A stretch of 10,816 bases of DNA. It comes from Spirochaetales bacterium. GTDB lineage: Bacteria; Spirochaetota; Spirochaetia; DSM-27196; SLST01. Below the pieces are notes generated by a model. It made no database searches and was not told the origin of the DNA. It was given only the letters and a program-made list of their open reading frames with translations. The translations under genes and the position numbers were made by a program. Of the stretch, positions 1 through 6,629 are shown in pieces (the first letter of the stretch is position 1; every line of letters starts with the position of its first letter). The stretch spans positions 1 through 10,816 of the forward strand of contig DAOWMR010000054.1 of assembly GCA_030642995.1 (NCBI GenBank), written 5' to 3'.

Positions 1-834
1 ATCATTGTCATACTTGAGGATATCGATCTTTTCACCTTCAAGTTCCCGGACAATGCCCTGGATGCGAACACCACGAAGGCCAACGCACGCTCCCACGGGA
101 TCCACGTCATCGCGATTGGAGTAAACCGCGATCTTGGTCCGATAACCGGGTTCGCGCACGATCTTGAAGATCTCGACTGTTTGGTCGTAGACCTCGGGGA
201 CTTCCAACTCAAAGATGCGTTTCACGAATTCCGTGTGGGTTCGGCTCAGAACAATCTGCAGACCGTTGGGATTCTTGTTCACCTCATAGATCAGCGCCTT
301 GATCCGATCATTGGGCCGGTAGACTTCTCGAGGTGACTGATAGCGTTTTGGGAGAATACCTTCCGTCTTTCCCAGATCAACGAAGATGTTGCCATTCCGT
401 TCACGCTGGTAGTAGCCGATGATCATTTCACCGACCTTGTCCTTGTACTCGCTGAACAAGGTGTCTTTCTGGATTTCCCGCAGCGTCTGGCGCGCCTTCT
501 GCTTTGCGCTCTGCACGGCAACCCGGTCGAACTCCTGCGGATTGATCTCAATCAGCAACTCGTCACCTATCTGACATTCCTCGTTGAGTTTCAGGGCATC
601 GGCAAGGGCGACTTCACCCACCGGATCGTAGACCTCTTCTACAATCTCCCTCTGAGCGTAGATGGTGACGTCCTCATCGTCCTCACTGAATCGAACGACA
701 GCATTGTCCGACGTACCAAACTTCTTTTTGTAGGCTGCAAGGAGAAACTCCTCGATCGTCTTTCGAATGAGTTCTTCTGAAATTCCTCGGTCTTGAACGA
801 GAAGCCGAATGGCCTCATACAATTCACCTGCCAT
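1..834 (-). CDS. nusA: Transcription termination/antitermination factor NusA, N-terminal part (runs off the left edge)
   Basis: NusA binds RNA polymerase and controls pausing, intrinsic termination and antitermination. The frame is open from an ATG at 834 to the window edge, giving 278 residues and no stop. Residues 1-130 are the RNA polymerase-binding domain, starting MAGELYEAIRLLVQDRGISE. About 135-200 is an S1 RNA-binding domain (GNIFVDLGKTEGILPKRYQ). From about 205 the first KH domain begins, with the family hallmarks REPGYRTKIAVYS (228-239) and VDPVGACVGLRGVRIQGI (244-261). The second KH domain lies outside the window. The ATG overlaps the end of rimP by 11 nt. An AGGAGG sits 12 nt upstream inside rimP and an AGGA only 2 nt upstream; no other start codon is in frame nearby, so translation is probably coupled to rimP. 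The rimP-nusA pairing is standard, usually followed by infB. Confidence 0.97.
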   Translation of the reverse strand, partial: MAGELYEAIRLLVQDRGISEELIRKTIEEFLLAAYKKKFGTSDNAVVRFSEDDEDVTIYAQREIVEEVYDPVGEVALADALKLNEECQIGDELLIEINPQEFDRVAVQSAKQKARQTLREIQKDTLFSEYKDKVGEMIIGYYQRERNGNIFVDLGKTEGILPKRYQSPREVYRPNDRIKALIYEVNKNPNGLQIVLSRTHTEFVKRIFELEVPEVYDQTVEIFKIVREPGYRTKIAVYSNRDDVDPVGACVGLRGVRIQGIVRELEGEKIDILKYDND

Positions 835-1297
835 GGTCCTGTTTGACCTCCTGTGAATAGTCCAATCGCGCTTTCTGGATGTCTGCAAAGGCGATGGATT
901 GACGCTCCTGTCCGTTTCTCAGGGTAACGTCACGCTCACTGACGGAGTCCACAACTCCGCCGATCCAATCATCAGCCCCTCTCATAAGAACACGCACCCC
1001 GCGATTGAGGAAAACTGCAAACTCATCGTTATCCTTGAATGTTCGGTCAATTCCCGGGCTTGCCACCTGAAGGGCTATATCACGATCGTCAAGGATCAGC
1101 TCCGCTCGGGGCATAATGACCTTATGGACGGTCACGCAGTCGTCAACTGAAACCCCTTCGTGTCCGTAGATTGCGAGTTCCAAGTGCGTGCGTCCCTTCA
1201 CTGTTGCTACGTGCAGCTCCACAATTTGGAAACCAAGCTCGCGCAGCAGTGGAGCAAAGTCGATTTTCAGTTCACTTTCTCTGTCAACCGTCTCCAT
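824..1297 (-). CDS. rimP: Ribosome maturation factor RimP
   Basis: RimP assists maturation of the 30S ribosomal subunit and is usually encoded just before nusA. The protein is 157 residues, a normal length. The N-terminal domain carries LLRELGFQIVELHVA (17-31) and the acidic stretch around GVSVDDC. The family signature VASPGIDRTF follows, then FLNRGVRVLM at the start of the SH3-like C-terminal domain. I chose the ATG at 1297 because an AGGG at 1304-1307 lies 6 nt upstream. A TTG at 1300, one codon earlier, is possible but would leave only 3 nt. The stop overlaps nusA by 11 nt. It is the first gene after the promoter and terminator at 1312-1391, so expression likely depends on read-through of that terminator. 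Confidence 0.95.
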   Translation of the reverse strand: METVDRESELKIDFAPLLRELGFQIVELHVATVKGRTHLELAIYGHEGVSVDDCVTVHKVIMPRAELILDDRDIALQVASPGIDRTFKDNDEFAVFLNRGVRVLMRGADDWIGGVVDSVSERDVTLRNGQERQSIAFADIQKARLDYSQEVKQDHGR

Positions 1298-1311
1298 CAA
1301 GTACCCTGCAC

Positions 1312-1338
1312 AAAAAAAGAGCCGGCTTGCGACTCTTT
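1312..1338 (-). terminator. Intrinsic terminator just upstream of rimP
   Basis: On the minus strand a 9-bp stem pairs AAAGAGTCG (1338-1330) with CGGCTCTTT (1324-1316) around the 5-nt loop CAAGC. One of the pairs is a T-G wobble. The 3' arm runs into seven consecutive T (1318-1312). This is a standard intrinsic terminator shape. It would end the long upstream transcript after the methyltransferase gene. It also lies downstream of the best promoter candidate for rimP-nusA, so it may act as a leader attenuator rather than only a boundary. The T-run ends 15 nt before the rimP ATG. Confidence 0.8.
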
Positions 1339-1348
1339 CGCGGAAAGA
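1334..1348 (-). promoter_or_regulatory. Candidate antiterminator hairpin in the rimP-nusA leader
   Basis: TCTTTC (1348-1343) is fully complementary to GAAAGA (1339-1334), with a CGC loop. The 3' arm takes up most of the 5' arm of the terminator (1338-1330), so the two hairpins cannot form together. A further hairpin, CGGAAA (1359-1354) with TTTCCG (1346-1341), would exclude this one in turn, but only if transcription starts at or before 1359; the promoter spacing predicts a start nearer 1355. The complementarity is directly visible. A regulatory role is inference, and a 6-bp stem could be chance. Confidence 0.35.
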
Positions 1349-1361
1349 TCTGGTTTCCGTA

Positions 1362-1391
1362 AGAATATCGAATAGCCGGCACCAATGTCAA
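1362..1391 (-). promoter_or_regulatory. Sigma70-type promoter candidate for rimP-nusA
   Basis: A perfect -35 hexamer TTGACA (1391-1386) is followed after 18 nt by TATTCT (1367-1362), a 4/6 match to TATAAT. The predicted transcription start is near 1355, leaving a leader of about 58 nt before the rimP ATG. The -35 box contains the stop codon TGA of the upstream methyltransferase gene, so the promoter begins exactly where that gene ends. A separate promoter makes sense because the terminator at 1312-1338 would otherwise isolate rimP-nusA. Confidence 0.6.
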
Positions 1392-2689
1392 CGTTTACGG
1401 ATGAGCAAATCGGCGCGATAACCATGGTGCCGCAGCGTCCTAATCTGCGAAAATGAACGACGAATGATCGGTGTCAATCGGGAGAGGCTTGTGCTGCGAG
1501 AAACCACGAGGAGACGCCCGCCCTTATCAAGGAGGTTTTCGGCAGCGTAAGCCAATTCGTCCGACCAGCGCGACCCGGGCTCCGGATGGGAGTGTACGAT
1601 CACCCAGTCGGCTGAGTTTGCCCCACTCAGGTCTGCCGCCACGCCGAGTCCCGGCGCAACAATCGGGTGCACTGTGGCGCGTTGATGAGAGGACTCCAGG
1701 TTGGCAGCCGTTGCTGTCAGGGCGAGCAAATCACGGTCGGCGACGACGAACGAAACCTGTGGGGAGGAACGGATCCCCCCAACCGCGAGGTGCCCCTGCC
1801 CGACGCCCCAGAGAAAGACCCTGCCGGTTGGTGGCGCGTTACGGATCAACCGGAAGACGAGCTCGGTACTATGGCTGAGGGAGTTGAACTCGGGCAGGTT
1901 GTGCGCCACCGTCAGCCGATATCCGCCGTGCGGACCTGCGAATGAGGCTTCACCCCTTACGTAGACGGCCGGCAAGCGGTTGTCTGACCCGGCTGTCCGG
2001 CCATCGGACTGATCCGAAACCAATTGGCTCTCATCCTGGGAGCCATGCGCATACACAACCGCAACGTGTCCCTTGGTTTCGCGGCGGGCGATAATGCGAG
2101 CGTCCAAACGCTCGAGTTCGCTCATCAGGAGTTGTGCGAGCGATGTCACGATAACAACCGCGGCGAAACCACGCCTTGATACCAGGTCGGGGAGCAGTGC
2201 GATCATGTGACGCAACACGGGCTCCCCGGCCTTCGCCGGAAGATTGCAGACGGCAAGATCGGGCGTTTGCCGGCATTGCGCCTTGAACGGCGAATAGATG
2301 TCCAACGCAGCCCTTGCATCCGCAAGAGCGATCTTGTTGAGCGCAGCATTATGTGATGTGAACCATACGGCAAGCGCATCGCGATCCGTTGCAAACAGCT
2401 CGGCGCCGGTGGCGGCGGCCAGTGCGATGCCGAGTGTTCCCGTGCCGGACCCCAAATCGAGGATACGGGCCGGCCGGAGATCCTCCACCGGACGTTCCAA
2501 CGCTCGGAGCAGAGTCACGGTGCCCTCGTCAACCGCCGCGCTGGAGAAGAGAGCGGTGCTGAGATCAAACTTCAACCCCCGGCGGGAATAGCGAAATTCC
2601 ACGCGACGGTGAATAAGCGAATCCAGAAAGTCAACTGATTCCACGACCAGAGAGTAGGAAAGCAGCGGGTGCGAGTAAAGACCGATCAC
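1388..2689 (-). CDS. Two-domain class I SAM-dependent methyltransferase (RsmC/RlmG-like fold), substrate unknown
   Basis: The N-terminal half resembles the MTS methyltransferase domain of RsmC and RlmG, which methylate guanines in rRNA. Residues 41-60 carry the preparatory motif (ALFSSAAVDEGT). Residues 78-87 are the SAM-binding loop DLGSGTGTLG, with acidic D102 after strand 2. The catalytic NPP[FY] motif is replaced by NLPA (149-152). The C-terminal half (about 255-433) repeats the fold in degenerate form: VFLWGVGQGHLAV (291-303) in place of motif I, ADRD (317-320), and VIVHSHP where NPP would stand. In RsmC and RlmG the inactive copy is N-terminal, so the order is reversed here. The chosen start is the GTG at 2689, which overlaps the comF stop as GTGA and gives 433 residues. 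An ATG at 2755 would add 22 unconvincing residues deep inside comF. The fold is likely; the substrate is not known. Confidence 0.82.
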   Translation of the reverse strand: MIGLYSHPLLSYSLVVESVDFLDSLIHRRVEFRYSRRGLKFDLSTALFSSAAVDEGTVTLLRALERPVEDLRPARILDLGSGTGTLGIALAAATGAELFATDRDALAVWFTSHNAALNKIALADARAALDIYSPFKAQCRQTPDLAVCNLPAKAGEPVLRHMIALLPDLVSRRGFAAVVIVTSLAQLLMSELERLDARIIARRETKGHVAVVYAHGSQDESQLVSDQSDGRTAGSDNRLPAVYVRGEASFAGPHGGYRLTVAHNLPEFNSLSHSTELVFRLIRNAPPTGRVFLWGVGQGHLAVGGIRSSPQVSFVVADRDLLALTATAANLESSHQRATVHPIVAPGLGVAADLSGANSADWVIVHSHPEPGSRWSDELAYAAENLLDKGGRLLVVSRSTSLSRLTPIIRRSFSQIRTLRHHGYRADLLIRKR

Positions 2690-3387
2690 AGTTCCATGGC
2701 GAAACTGAGGCAGAACACCTCCCGAGCGCCTGCCGTCTTCAGCTGACGCGCACACTCGGACAGGGTGGCGCCGGTGGTGAACACGTCATCGACGAGGACC
2801 ACGGGTGTTCTGCTGATTGTGGACGGTCCAATGAACCTGAACTTGCCGGAAACGTTCTTCAAGCGTCCCTCGTACGAGAGCGCCTTCTGTTCATGGCGAC
2901 CAACGCTCTGGAGACGACGCTCCACCGGCATGCCGCACACCCTGCCGATTCCACGTGCGACCTCCCCAACTGCATCGTAACCGCGCTTGCGTACGGATGT
3001 GCGACGCGGCGGGACCGGCACGATTTCGCCGGCGCGCCAACTGAAGGGAAGCTCCTGTGCCATCAGTTGTGCAATGAGCCCCCGCAGCGAGCGTCTTCCA
3101 TTGAATTTGTAGGCACGGATGAGTGACGAACTTGCGTCGCGATACTCGCAGACAGATATGTGGGCATTGAACGAATAGTCTATCCGTCGGCATCTTTCGC
3201 AGCGACTGAGCGAGCGGGTGGTCGGCGCCGAACAAATCTCGCAGCGCTCGGGCGCAGCAATGCGGGGAATCATAGGTACGCAGTGGTCGCACACCGCCGA
3301 CCCGGAGGCGAAGGCGGATATCCGGTGTGTTCGACGTCCGCAGATCACACACGAACCGGGTATGCAGAGACTCAGTACCGGATTCAC
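2686..3387 (-). CDS. comF: ComF family protein (zinc-ribbon phosphoribosyltransferase-like)
   Basis: ComF proteins are linked to natural transformation and DNA handling in the cytoplasm and belong to the type I phosphoribosyltransferase fold. The protein is 233 residues, the usual size. Four CxxC pairs (C13/C16, C33/C36, C49/C52, C63/C66) form the N-terminal zinc-binding region. Then come IVPVPPRRTSVRKRGYDAV (122-140), the conserved QKALSYEGRLKNV (167-179), and the PRPP-loop motif VVLVDDVFTTGATL (196-209). The start is a GTG at 3387, with AGGAG at 3392-3396 only 4 nt upstream. An ATG at 3391 is in another frame. A 42-nt gap separates it from mutS. Its end overlaps the methyltransferase by 4 nt, suggesting coupled translation. 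Whether this organism is competent cannot be judged from the window. Confidence 0.94.
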   Translation of the reverse strand: MNPVLSLCIPGSCVICGRRTHRISAFASGSAVCDHCVPMIPRIAAPERCEICSAPTTRSLSRCERCRRIDYSFNAHISVCEYRDASSSLIRAYKFNGRRSLRGLIAQLMAQELPFSWRAGEIVPVPPRRTSVRKRGYDAVGEVARGIGRVCGMPVERRLQSVGRHEQKALSYEGRLKNVSGKFRFIGPSTISRTPVVLVDDVFTTGATLSECARQLKTAGAREVFCLSFAMEL

Positions 3388-3391
3388 ACAT

Positions 3392-3409
3392 CTCCTACAG
3401 TTCCAGGAG
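3392..3409 (-). promoter_or_regulatory. Possible hairpin covering the comF ribosome binding site
   Basis: CTCCT (3409-3405) can pair with the comF Shine-Dalgarno AGGAG (3396-3392) around an 8-nt loop, in the mutS-comF gap. The stem is only 5 bp, so it may be chance. If real, it would lower comF translation initiation. Confidence 0.2.
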
Positions 3410-3429
3410 GACCGGCGCTTGTCTTTTCG

Positions 3430-6039
3430 CTACGGGCCGTCCAACTCCTGCTTCCATCGATCGACGGCCGCGAGCGCGTCAATCGGACGTAGTTCGTTGG
3501 TGTTCACGGATCTGATTTCCTGAGCAATGAGTTCCTCTGCAGTGAAAAGACCAATTTCCCCTGCCGCACCAGTCGCGGGCAGTTTGTCGGGCTCGGAGGC
3601 CGGGCGATCGTTGGGGCTCTCCTTGGCGCGGATAATTTCGCGGAGTATTTCAGCCCCTCGGGCAACGACCTCCTTCGGCAAACCTGCAACCTCAGCGACG
3701 TGTATCCCGTATGAATTGCTTGAGGGGCCCGATTCCAGGCGCTTCAGGAAAACGATTGAGCCGCCGTCGTCGACGACCTTGAGCGACCAGTTCGCAACGC
3801 CAGGAAGAGCGAGAGCCGTTAACTCATGGAAATGGGTCGCAAAAAGGGTACGACACCGAATCCGATTTACGAGATCCTCGGTGACTGCCTGAGCAATGGC
3901 GAGCCCATCATTTGTGCTCGTGCCGCGTCCAATCTCATCCATTATCACGAGGCTCGATGGACCGGCATTGCGCAGAATGTAGGCAGCCTCATTCATCTCA
4001 ACGAGGAATGTAGATTCACCCCGCGCGAGGTTGTCGCTTGCGCCGACTCGACAGAATATCCGGTCGGTCAACCCGATCAGCGCCTCGTCCGCAGGTACAA
4101 AACTGCCGATTTGGGCGAGGAGCACGATTTGGGCGACCTGGCGGAGGTAGGTACTCTTTCCGGCCATGTTCGGTCCCGTGATGAGCCCAAAATAGTTGCC
4201 TGTGGGGTCCAGCGAGGTTCCGTTGGGCACAAACGCCCCCGAAGGCAGGTTCGCCTCGACGACCGGGTGTCGCCCCCCGGTGATTTCCAGTTCCGGTTCC
4301 ACGGTGAACTGCGGACGGACGTATCCGCGGAGAGTGGCCACGTAGGCCAGCCCCTGCAGAACGTCCAACTCAGACAGGGCGCGCGCGAGGTCCATAAGGA
4401 TGTCCAGGCTCTGTGCCACTTCCGCCCGAACGTCGAGAAACAGTTGACGTTCAGTCTCCACAATGCGTTCGGCTGCATCATTAATCGCGCTTTCAATCTC
4501 GCCGAGCCGTTCGGTCGTAAATCGTTCGGAGTTGGCGAGACTTTGCCTGCGGATGAAGTGTTGCGGGACACGGTCGGCGTGGGTTTTGGTCACTTCGATG
4601 AAATGCCCAATGATCCGGTTGTATTTGACCCTGAGAACGGAGATGCCGGTTGATTCCCGTTCTTCGGCGAGGTAATCGTCAAGTACTGATCGGGAGTTGT
4701 CCCGCAGCACGTGGAGCTTGTCCAGAGCCGGATCGTAGCCGGATCGGATAAGTCGACCTTCGGTGAGCAAAGTGGAGGGCTCGTCCAGAAGTGATCGTTG
4801 GAGGAGTGATGCCACCGAACGCAAATCCGTCCGCTCTTCGGAGCCGAACCTCACGCAGAACGAGAGCCCCTCCCCTCCTCCCGCTTCGAGGATTCGCCAG
4901 ATCTCGTTCGCCCGGGAAAGTGAGTCCCTGATTGCGACGAGATCCTTGGCGTGGGCCCGTTCCATCCCAACGCGCGAAGTAAGTCTCTCCAGGTCAAGAA
5001 CCCTGCCTAATTGATCGCGCAGCCCGGCCAGTATCGACTGGTTCCGATACAGGACCGTAACCTGATCGTGGCGACTCTGAATGCCTGAAAGGTCCCGCAA
5101 GGGCGCCAGCAGCCACCTGCGAAGCGTTCGAGCTCCCATCACGGTTCGTGTCTCATCGACCACTTCAAGCAGGGAGAATCGGCGAGACCCGTCGTGCATA
5201 TTCGCAACAAGTTCGAGGTTTCGTACGGTGCTCTCATCAAGCCCGAGATAGGAATCGTCCCGATCGATTGTGATGGACCTGATATGTGGAAGAATGCTGC
5301 GAGAGGATTCCTCCAGGTACTCAATGAGGGTTCCTGCCGCGAGAGGGAGCAAGGAGTCCGGATCAATCCCGAATGCCCTGAGATTTGCAACCCCGAACAA
5401 TCGCTCCAGTCTTCGATGGCTCTCCTTCAAATCAAACTGCCAGTCCGGGAAACGGTTGATGAGCACTCCGTCGCGCTCGGTGAGCACAGCGTTCAATTCC
5501 GGCAGATCATACAGTGACTCCTGGATGAGAACTTCCCGGGGATGAAGCCGCGCGAGTTCCGCTCTCACGAAGGCGGGGCCCAACGTGCTTGAACGAGCCG
5601 TCAAACCGAGTTCCCCGGTGGACAGATCCGCATAGGCAAGGCAGATGAGATCTTTGATGCACCCAATGGAGACGAGGAAGTTGTTCGCCCGCGCTTCAAG
5701 AAAATCCTCTTCCGTTGCGGTTCCGGGAGTGATCACCTCCACGACCTCCCGCTCGGCGAGACCCTTCCCGCCCGACGGAAGCCTGGTCTGCTCACAGATG
5801 GCTATCTTCTTCCCTTGTTTCAGCAGCCGCCCGATGTATCCATGCGCAGCGTGGTGGGGTATGCCGCACATCGGCTCACCCTGTCTGCTGGTGAGCGTGA
5901 GGCCAAGAAGGCGCGACGCCTCTTCGGCGTCGGCGCGGAACATTTCATAGAAATCGCCCAACCTGAAGAACAGTATCGCGTCCCGGTGATCCTGCTTGAT
6001 CCGGGCATACTGTTGCATCATCGGGGTGGAGTCAGGCAT
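3430..6039 (-). CDS. mutS: DNA mismatch repair protein MutS
   Basis: MutS is the ATPase that recognises mismatches and small loops and recruits MutL. It is complete at 869 residues. The mismatch-reading motif F30-Y31-E32 lies in LGDFYEMF of domain I. The connector, lever and clamp domains follow (about 120-580). The ATPase domain shows Walker A GPNMAGKST (622-630), signature-region STFLVEMNE (676-684), Walker B and D-loop VIMDEIGRGTSTNDG (698-712), and TLFATHFHEL (731-740). The conserved SYGIHVAEVAGLP helix-turn-helix dimer region starts at 776. All key ATPase residues are present, so it should be active. The C-terminal tail has EIGLF (828-832), a possible weak sliding-clamp motif. The start is the ATG at 6039, with AGGA 10 nt upstream, 30 nt after the skp stop. 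Confidence 0.99.
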   Translation of the reverse strand: MPDSTPMMQQYARIKQDHRDAILFFRLGDFYEMFRADAEEASRLLGLTLTSRQGEPMCGIPHHAAHGYIGRLLKQGKKIAICEQTRLPSGGKGLAEREVVEVITPGTATEEDFLEARANNFLVSIGCIKDLICLAYADLSTGELGLTARSSTLGPAFVRAELARLHPREVLIQESLYDLPELNAVLTERDGVLINRFPDWQFDLKESHRRLERLFGVANLRAFGIDPDSLLPLAAGTLIEYLEESSRSILPHIRSITIDRDDSYLGLDESTVRNLELVANMHDGSRRFSLLEVVDETRTVMGARTLRRWLLAPLRDLSGIQSRHDQVTVLYRNQSILAGLRDQLGRVLDLERLTSRVGMERAHAKDLVAIRDSLSRANEIWRILEAGGGEGLSFCVRFGSEERTDLRSVASLLQRSLLDEPSTLLTEGRLIRSGYDPALDKLHVLRDNSRSVLDDYLAEERESTGISVLRVKYNRIIGHFIEVTKTHADRVPQHFIRRQSLANSERFTTERLGEIESAINDAAERIVETERQLFLDVRAEVAQSLDILMDLARALSELDVLQGLAYVATLRGYVRPQFTVEPELEITGGRHPVVEANLPSGAFVPNGTSLDPTGNYFGLITGPNMAGKSTYLRQVAQIVLLAQIGSFVPADEALIGLTDRIFCRVGASDNLARGESTFLVEMNEAAYILRNAGPSSLVIMDEIGRGTSTNDGLAIAQAVTEDLVNRIRCRTLFATHFHELTALALPGVANWSLKVVDDGGSIVFLKRLESGPSSNSYGIHVAEVAGLPKEVVARGAEILREIIRAKESPNDRPASEPDKLPATGAAGEIGLFTAEELIAQEIRSVNTNELRPIDALAAVDRWKQELDGP

Positions 6040-6052
6040 GCTCGCACCATCC

Positions 6053-6069
6053 TGTCACATCCTGTGACA
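6053..6069. repeat. Perfect inverted repeat between skp and mutS
   Basis: TGTCACA and TGTGACA are perfectly complementary 7-nt arms around a 3-nt spacer. The repeat starts directly after the skp stop codon (6070-6072) and ends 13 nt before the mutS ATG, so it fills half of the 30-nt gap. In the mRNA it would form a tight hairpin with loop GGA. No T-run follows, so it is not an intrinsic terminator. The half-site order (TCACA before TGTGA) is the reverse of the CRP-type arrangement TGTGA-N6-TCACA. Confidence 0.5.
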
Positions 6070-6609
6070 TCAGCGAAACCTGACGAGGAGCTCCTGAATG
6101 ATGTCGTCGGTCACGTCAATGGCGGGACTGTACCAGAAGATCCCCATTCCGGTCGCGGACACGTCCATGATCAGGGTGTAGCCATTCTCCTCAGCGACGT
6201 ACCCGGCAACCTCGTAGACCGTCTTGTAAAACTGATCATCCTGAAGCTCCGCGAGCAGCCCATCCTCGGTCTGATACCAGCGTTCATTGAGCGCGAGGAT
6301 ATACTCCTGCTGAGCCGTTATGTCTTCACGTAATCGCCCCGCAAGTCGGGAGTCGTTTCTGCTCACTGCCGTTGCCCTTCGCGCCTGAAGGTCACGAAGG
6401 TCGTTTTCTGCGAGCAGTACATCGGCGCGATGTTGCTCGTCAGCCCGGAAATAGTCGCGCAGGATGTCGGAATCCGAGTAGAAGCTCAGCAGGACCTTGT
6501 CCATAGCAAAGACGGCCACGGTGGTCAGCTGTTCGGTTCGCGCCGTGGTCGCAGCGCCAAGAAGAAGCGTGAGCCCCGCCGCAAGGGCCAGTATCCGTTT
6601 TTTGTACAT
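6070..6609 (-). CDS. skp: Skp/OmpH family periplasmic chaperone
   Basis: Skp-type proteins hold unfolded outer-membrane proteins in the periplasm before BamA inserts them. The 179-residue protein starts with a signal peptide: MYKKR, a hydrophobic run ILALAAGLTLLLGAA, and probable cleavage after A23. A short beta segment (LTTVAVFAMDKVLLSF) precedes a long charged helical region at about 50-125 that should form the coiled-coil tentacle. The return segment ends in GYTLIMDVSATGMGIFWYSPAIDVTDDIIQ, split across 143-172, which matches the family's closing strand and helix. My count for the mature part gives 29 acidic against 16 basic residues, whereas E. coli Skp is basic. GGGAG precedes the ATG at good spacing. 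It lies 20 nt after bamA, the typical location. Confidence 0.88.
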   Translation of the reverse strand: MYKKRILALAAGLTLLLGAATTARTEQLTTVAVFAMDKVLLSFYSDSDILRDYFRADEQHRADVLLAENDLRDLQARRATAVSRNDSRLAGRLREDITAQQEYILALNERWYQTEDGLLAELQDDQFYKTVYEVAGYVAEENGYTLIMDVSATGMGIFWYSPAIDVTDDIIQELLVRFR

Positions 6610-6629
6610 GAGTTTCTCCCGTTTTGTGC

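Noticed and set aside
2690..2755. Upstream ATG start for the methyltransferase
   Set aside because: It would add 22 residues that overlap comF and have no family-like sequence. The GTG at 2689 forms a normal 4-nt coupled overlap.
3826..4653. Plus-strand frame of 275 codons opposite mutS
   Set aside because: It covers the conserved MutS ATPase region on the opposite strand and its translation resembles no family I know.
6053..6069. CRP-type operator
   Set aside because: The TGTGA and TCACA elements are present but in everted order and with 3-nt spacing, unlike the TGTGA-N6-TCACA site.
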